From positions 1-64,000 of the forward strand of contig NZ_AEJF01000115.1 in assembly GCF_001028175.1 (NCBI RefSeq): 64,000 bases of DNA, given 5' to 3'. The position numbers and the translations under genes are program-made. Under the pieces are notes generated by a model, which did not search any database, was not told the origin of the DNA, and saw only the letters and a list, made by a program, of their open reading frames with translations. This stretch comes from Caballeronia mineralivorans PML1(12) (GTDB taxonomy: Bacteria > Pseudomonadota > Gammaproteobacteria > Burkholderiales > Burkholderiaceae). Below are positions 60,062-64,000 of this stretch, in pieces (position 1 is the stretch's first letter; each line of letters starts with the position of its first letter).

Positions 60062-62347
60062 TCAAAGGCTTGCCACGTCGTCCTTAGCGGTGTTTGCTTC
60101 AATACGTTGCGTCAATGCATGCGCTACTTTTTCGACGACGGTGGCCCAGTCGCCCGGCTTGTGCTGACGGAAAAGGCGGGCATTCGGATACCATGGACTG
60201 TCTTCCCGTTCCAGCAGCCATCGCCAGTCAGGCACACGCGGCAACAACACCCATACCGGCTTGCCAAGCGCTCCGGCCAGGTGCACCACAGACGTATCCA
60301 CCGAGATCACCACGTCGAGGTTCCTGATCAGCGCCGCCGTGTCTGCGAAGTCCTCCAGATCGGCTCCGAAATGGATGATGCCGCTCTGGGCAAGCGCGGA
60401 CGCATCCCGCTCACGGACATGCTGGTGCAGACTGACAAACGAGGCGCCCCGGGAATACAGCGGCGCGAGTGTGGCCAGCGCAATCGAGCGGTTCAGGTCG
60501 TTGTTATGCGTAGGATTGCCCGACCAGGCGAGACCGACCCTGAGTTTCCCTGGATGAGCTTTCTCATCCAGCCGCTGCTCCCACTTGCGCAGGCGCGTGA
60601 TGTCCGCACGCAGATACGGCACCTGCGCGGGAATAGAATCCAGATCCGTACCAAAGGCGAGCGGTAGGCTCAGCAACGAGCACTGCAGATCAAAGGCCGG
60701 CAAGAGTTCGCCTATTGCAACGAGATGATGTACGCCGCGAAGCGACGACAGCAGATCTTTCAGGGCGCGTGGCACTTCCAGCACCACCGTTGCCCCCCGC
60801 GCTTCGACCAGACTCGCGTAACGGCAAAACTGCAGGGTGTCACCGTAACCCTGTTCCGAATGCAGCAGAATCACCTTTCCGGCAATTGACTCACGACCGG
60901 TCCAGAACGGACGATCAGCATGCCGACGGGAACGCGCAGCGTCTGCATCCACCCAGCGATATTCGTATTTTTTCCAGCCCTCGGCGAAGTCCCCAATCAG
61001 CAGTCGACAGTACGCTTCCTCGTGATGCGCGTCGACCTTGGAGGGCGCAATCATCTGCATCTCGCGGTAGCAGTCCAGCGCCTCGTCAAAGCGCAACAGT
61101 TGCTGCAGTGCACCGCCACGCAATGCCCAGCCGGCTGCATCGACGGGTTCGACCGCAATCGCCGCTTCGTAGCTCGCCAGCGCGTCGTCGTAGCGGCCCA
61201 GTTGCTGAAGCGTGTGCCCCTGGCTGACCAGCAATTGGGCATTCGGTCCCATTGACTGAAGCGCATCGTCATAACTCTCCAGTGCCTCCGAGTAGCGTTC
61301 CAGCATGCGCAAGGCAACACCCTGATTACTCAATGCGACATGCAAGGCTGGGGCGCGGGCAAGCGCTTCGGCGTAAGCCTCGGCCGCTTCCGCGTGCCGC
61401 CGCAATCCCTGCAACGCGTTGCCTCGACCCAGCCACGCTGCCGCGTGGTCTGGCATACGCGCCAGTATCCGGTCGCTACGCGCGAGCAGTTCGTCATACC
61501 CGTGCAGCAGATCGAGGGCAACACAGCTCTTGTAAAGCACATCGATGTCGTCGGGGTTGATCTCAAGCGTCTGGTCGTAACAGGCCAGCGCCTCTGCGTC
61601 ACGTCCCAATGCAAGCAGCATGGTCCCGCACTGCGCCAGTAGCTCAGGCACTCGCGGGCGGACGACGAGCGCTAGCCGGTAGCTGCGCAGCGCTTCCTCG
61701 GGACATCCGAGATCTCGCAGCGCATGGCCACGATTGGTATGCACGGCGTAGTCGTGCGGCGCGAGTGCCAGTGCCTGATCGAAACTGATCAGCGCATCCG
61801 CTGGACGCCCGAGCGCACGCAGGGCATTGCCGCGGTTGCTCCACGCCTCCGCGAACCCTGGCATGATCGCCAATGCACGCTCGTAGGCCGCTTGCGCCTC
61901 AGCGTGGCGTTCAAGTCCAAGCAACGCATTGCCGTGGCCGACGTGCGCGGGCGCATACCGCGCATCCAGCTTTAACGCCTCTTGCAACGGCGCAAGGGCC
62001 GCTTCGTGCCGCCCCAGCTTGACCAGTACCGAACCGTGATTGGCAAACGCCCACGCGTAGCGTTGTTCAAATCGCAACGCACGGGCAAACAACCGTTCGG
62101 CCTGAACGGTGTCGCCGCACTGGTCGCAAGCTGAACCCAGCAGAAGCAGCGCTTCCGCATTGTCGGGATCGATCGCCAGCACGCCCCGATACAACCGCTG
62201 CGCTTCGCCAGGTTGGCCACGCTCATGTAACGCGCGCCCCTTTTGCAGCGAACTCCTGATCGCGGCATTCAGCACAGCCGCCCGCTCGCCCGCCATACTC
62301 GCTGGCACCTCTTCCGTCCGCGTGTCCCGCCCCTTGTCGTGTCCCAT
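60062..62347 (-). CDS. TPR protein with heptosyltransferase (GT9)-like C-terminal domain
   Basis: About 761 residues from the ATG at 62347, which begins 10 bases after the upstream stop. Residues about 25-470 are roughly twelve TPR units (for example LYRGVLAIDPDNAEALLLLG, AYERALAIMPGFAEAWSNRG). The C-terminal 280 residues resemble GT-B glycosyltransferases of the family 9/heptosyltransferase type: ILLHSEQGYGDTLQFCRYAS, VGLAWSGNPTHNNDLNRSI, and VISVDTSVVHLAGALGKPVW with the sugar-nucleotide-binding region. TPR-linked glycosyltransferases can modify proteins; beside an HMW-like adhesin this recalls HMW1C, though HMW1C is GT41 and not the same family. Same strand as tpsA, so probably co-regulated. 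Substrate unknown. Confidence 0.85.
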   Translation of the reverse strand: MGHDKGRDTRTEEVPASMAGERAAVLNAAIRSSLQKGRALHERGQPGEAQRLYRGVLAIDPDNAEALLLLGSACDQCGDTVQAERLFARALRFEQRYAWAFANHGSVLVKLGRHEAALAPLQEALKLDARYAPAHVGHGNALLGLERHAEAQAAYERALAIMPGFAEAWSNRGNALRALGRPADALISFDQALALAPHDYAVHTNRGHALRDLGCPEEALRSYRLALVVRPRVPELLAQCGTMLLALGRDAEALACYDQTLEINPDDIDVLYKSCVALDLLHGYDELLARSDRILARMPDHAAAWLGRGNALQGLRRHAEAAEAYAEALARAPALHVALSNQGVALRMLERYSEALESYDDALQSMGPNAQLLVSQGHTLQQLGRYDDALASYEAAIAVEPVDAAGWALRGGALQQLLRFDEALDCYREMQMIAPSKVDAHHEEAYCRLLIGDFAEGWKKYEYRWVDADAARSRRHADRPFWTGRESIAGKVILLHSEQGYGDTLQFCRYASLVEARGATVVLEVPRALKDLLSSLRGVHHLVAIGELLPAFDLQCSLLSLPLAFGTDLDSIPAQVPYLRADITRLRKWEQRLDEKAHPGKLRVGLAWSGNPTHNNDLNRSIALATLAPLYSRGASFVSLHQHVRERDASALAQSGIIHFGADLEDFADTAALIRNLDVVISVDTSVVHLAGALGKPVWVLLPRVPDWRWLLEREDSPWYPNARLFRQHKPGDWATVVEKVAHALTQRIEANTAKDDVASL

Positions 62348-62357
62348 GGCTTTCCCG

Positions 62358-64000
62358 TCAGGTCGGCAGCGCAGCGGAGTGCACCTGTGCGATGGACGGC
62401 AAGGCGGCCCTGATCCGCTGGAAAACGCCTGCCCAGTCCCCCGCATGCGGCTGCCTGAAAAGCCGAGCCGTCGGATACCAGGGGTTGTCCTCGCGATCGA
62501 GTAACCAGCGCCAGTCGGGCAGGTACGGCAGCAGCATCCACAACGGTCTGGCCAGCGCCCCCGCCAGGTGGGCGACCGACGTATCCACGCTCACGACGCA
62601 GTCCAGGCACTCGACGAGCGCAGCGGTATCCGCGAAATCTCCGATCACGTCGCCAAATTGCCGGATGCAGGACGTTTCAAGAAGCGGTTGCTCCTCGTCG
62701 CGTACCACCTTCTGAATGCTGACCCACTCGACTTCATCCGACAGGAGTAGCAACAGATGCTCAAGCGGAATCGAGCGGTTATGGTCATCCAGATGATTCG
62801 GATTACCCGACCACGCGATGCCGATCCTCGGCTTGATCCGAGTGCCCAGTCTGGTTTGCCACTTTGCAACCTGCCCGGGATTTGCCCGCACGTATGGCAC
62901 ACCTGATGGAATCGAAGCCAGATCGGTGCGGAACACGAGCGGCAGACTCAATAACGGACAGTGAACGTCGAAGGGCGGTAACGGCTCGCCATAGCCGACC
63001 ACCTGATCGACACCCTCTACCTCTTCCATTAGCGACTTCAACGCGGCCTGCACTTCGAGGATGACGCGCGCGCCGCGCGCCTTCACAAATTTCACGTAGC
63101 GGCAGAATTGCAGGGTATCGCCCAGGCCCTGCTCGGCATGCAGCAGAATCGTCCTGCCCTCGATCGACTCTTCTCCGAGCCACAACGGCTGCGCGAATGC
63201 CCGCTTGAAATTGCCGACCTGCGCTTCGCGCCAGCGCCACTCATATTCGGCCCATCCGCGCTCGAAATCGCCAGTCTGGAGATAGACGAAAGCCTTGGTA
63301 AAGCGCGTGGCGATGTTCTCTGGATCGAATGCGAGCACCCGGTCGTAAGCCGCAAGGGCTTCGTCGTGGCGCATCATCGAGCGCAAGGTATTGCCGCGTT
63401 GAAACAGGGCAAGCCTGTCGGACGGATCGATCTCGGTCACCCGATCATGACTGGCGAGTGCCTCTTCATACCGGTGCAACCGCTGCAGAATCCGGCCACG
63501 TATGAACCAGGCAGGACCGTAGCCCGGGCGAAGTGTGATGGCGCGGTCACAGCTCTCCAATGCCTCCTGCTCCCGTCTCAGATGTGTCAGCACCCGGGCA
63601 CGGTTGCACAGCACCTCGAGGGAATCGGGCGCCACACGCAAGGATGTGTCATAGCTTTCCAGCGCGTCCGCAAATCGTCCAAGACCGTACAACGCATTGC
63701 CGCGGTTACCCAGTGCACCAGCATGCCCGGCATCCAGCGAGAGCACCCGGTCGCAGCGCGCAAGCGCCTGCTCAAAACGTTCAAGACGCTCAAGCATGAC
63801 GGCGCTGTTGTAGAGTGCATCGATAAAATCCGGCTGACCCGCTATGGCATCGCTCAAACTCGCCAGCGCTTGCTCCAGGCGCCCGAGGTCCGCTAGTGTC
63901 AAGCCCTGCATGAGGAGCGCCTCTGCGTTATTAGGCACAATCGCCAGCGCGCGCCCGTAGCTTTCAAGTGCCTCCTCCAGACGGCCCAGATCGCGCAGTA
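62358..64000 (-). CDS. TPR protein with heptosyltransferase (GT9)-like C-terminal domain (5' partial)
   Basis: The frame is open through the right edge (visible start LRDLGRLEEALESYGRALAI), so the N-terminus is missing; about 546 residues are visible. It is a paralogue of the next gene, with the same order: TPR units, then ILLHAEQGLGDTLQFCRYVK, IGIAWSGNPNHLDDHNRSIP and VVSVDTSVAHLAGALARPLW, and a C-terminal LPDWRWLLDREDNPWYPTA shared with its sister. The two genes are 10 bases apart, so they are translationally linked. Two related enzymes in tandem suggest different donor or acceptor preferences. Function is inferred from family only. Confidence 0.85.
   Translation of the reverse strand, partial: LRDLGRLEEALESYGRALAIVPNNAEALLMQGLTLADLGRLEQALASLSDAIAGQPDFIDALYNSAVMLERLERFEQALARCDRVLSLDAGHAGALGNRGNALYGLGRFADALESYDTSLRVAPDSLEVLCNRARVLTHLRREQEALESCDRAITLRPGYGPAWFIRGRILQRLHRYEEALASHDRVTEIDPSDRLALFQRGNTLRSMMRHDEALAAYDRVLAFDPENIATRFTKAFVYLQTGDFERGWAEYEWRWREAQVGNFKRAFAQPLWLGEESIEGRTILLHAEQGLGDTLQFCRYVKFVKARGARVILEVQAALKSLMEEVEGVDQVVGYGEPLPPFDVHCPLLSLPLVFRTDLASIPSGVPYVRANPGQVAKWQTRLGTRIKPRIGIAWSGNPNHLDDHNRSIPLEHLLLLLSDEVEWVSIQKVVRDEEQPLLETSCIRQFGDVIGDFADTAALVECLDCVVSVDTSVAHLAGALARPLWMLLPYLPDWRWLLDREDNPWYPTARLFRQPHAGDWAGVFQRIRAALPSIAQVHSAALPT

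Overview
The window reads as chromosome from a high-GC betaproteobacterium of the Burkholderiaceae (Burkholderia / Paraburkholderia / Caballeronia type). The basis is protein content: a BpH3-like short H-NS protein, an IS6-family element, a Burkholderia-style type II secretion locus with gspC on the opposite strand, a Porin_5-like porin and a DUF3739-type filamentous haemagglutinin. No rRNA, tRNA or CRISPR was seen.

Region 1 (1-7.3 kb, + strand) is metabolic and sensory: a 5'-truncated succinate-semialdehyde dehydrogenase-like gene, a UbiD-family decarboxylase coupled to an aromatic-acid MFS transporter, an XdhC-type molybdenum-enzyme maturation protein, and a Tar-like chemoreceptor. Region 2 (7.3-11.9 kb) is a scarred accessory patch: a remnant of one IS6 transposase, a complete IS6-type element whose transposase carries one in-frame amber codon, an outer-membrane beta-barrel gene ending next to the IS, a short H-NS protein, a WbdD-like methyltransferase and a broken trypsin-like protease.

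Region 3 (12-26.7 kb, - strand) is one long gene train read right to left: a TIGR03032-like protein, CysC, a two-partner-secretion (TPS) outer-membrane transporter TpsB, an ExbB with a large periplasmic DUF2341/LamG-like front end, ExbD, TonB, a porin, a coiled-coil protein, a YbjN-like protein, a TonB-C-like protein, a parvulin PPIase, a Zn-ribbon protein, a small membrane protein, HtrA and another TonB-C-like protein. Most junctions are overlaps or gaps under about 110 bp. Region 4 (26.7-35.2 kb) holds two relic C-terminal fragments of a TpsA exoprotein, a displaced gspK, a transposase fused to a Phd/YefM antitoxin-like domain, an unknown gene, and a regulatory set made of an STN+TonB-C protein, an ECF sigma factor, FecR and a truncated FecR paralogue.

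Region 5 (35.4-46.5 kb) is a type II secretion locus (gspD, E, F, C, G, H, L, M) with no gspI or gspJ in the window, followed by a PstS/DING-like exported protein that is a good candidate substrate. Region 6 (47-64 kb, - strand) is a 4258-residue HMW/FHA-type TpsA preceded by two TPR proteins with heptosyltransferase-like C-termini, one running off the window.

Taken together, 12-64 kb looks like one surface-adhesin island. TpsB would export the giant TpsA, a dedicated TonB-ExbB-ExbD motor and periplasmic chaperone/protease set would serve the outer membrane, TPR-glycosyltransferases and CysC could modify the adhesin, an incomplete T2SS exports a PstS-like protein, and an ECF sigma/FecR/STN module could regulate it. 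The individual families are recognised from sequence; the functional coupling is inference.
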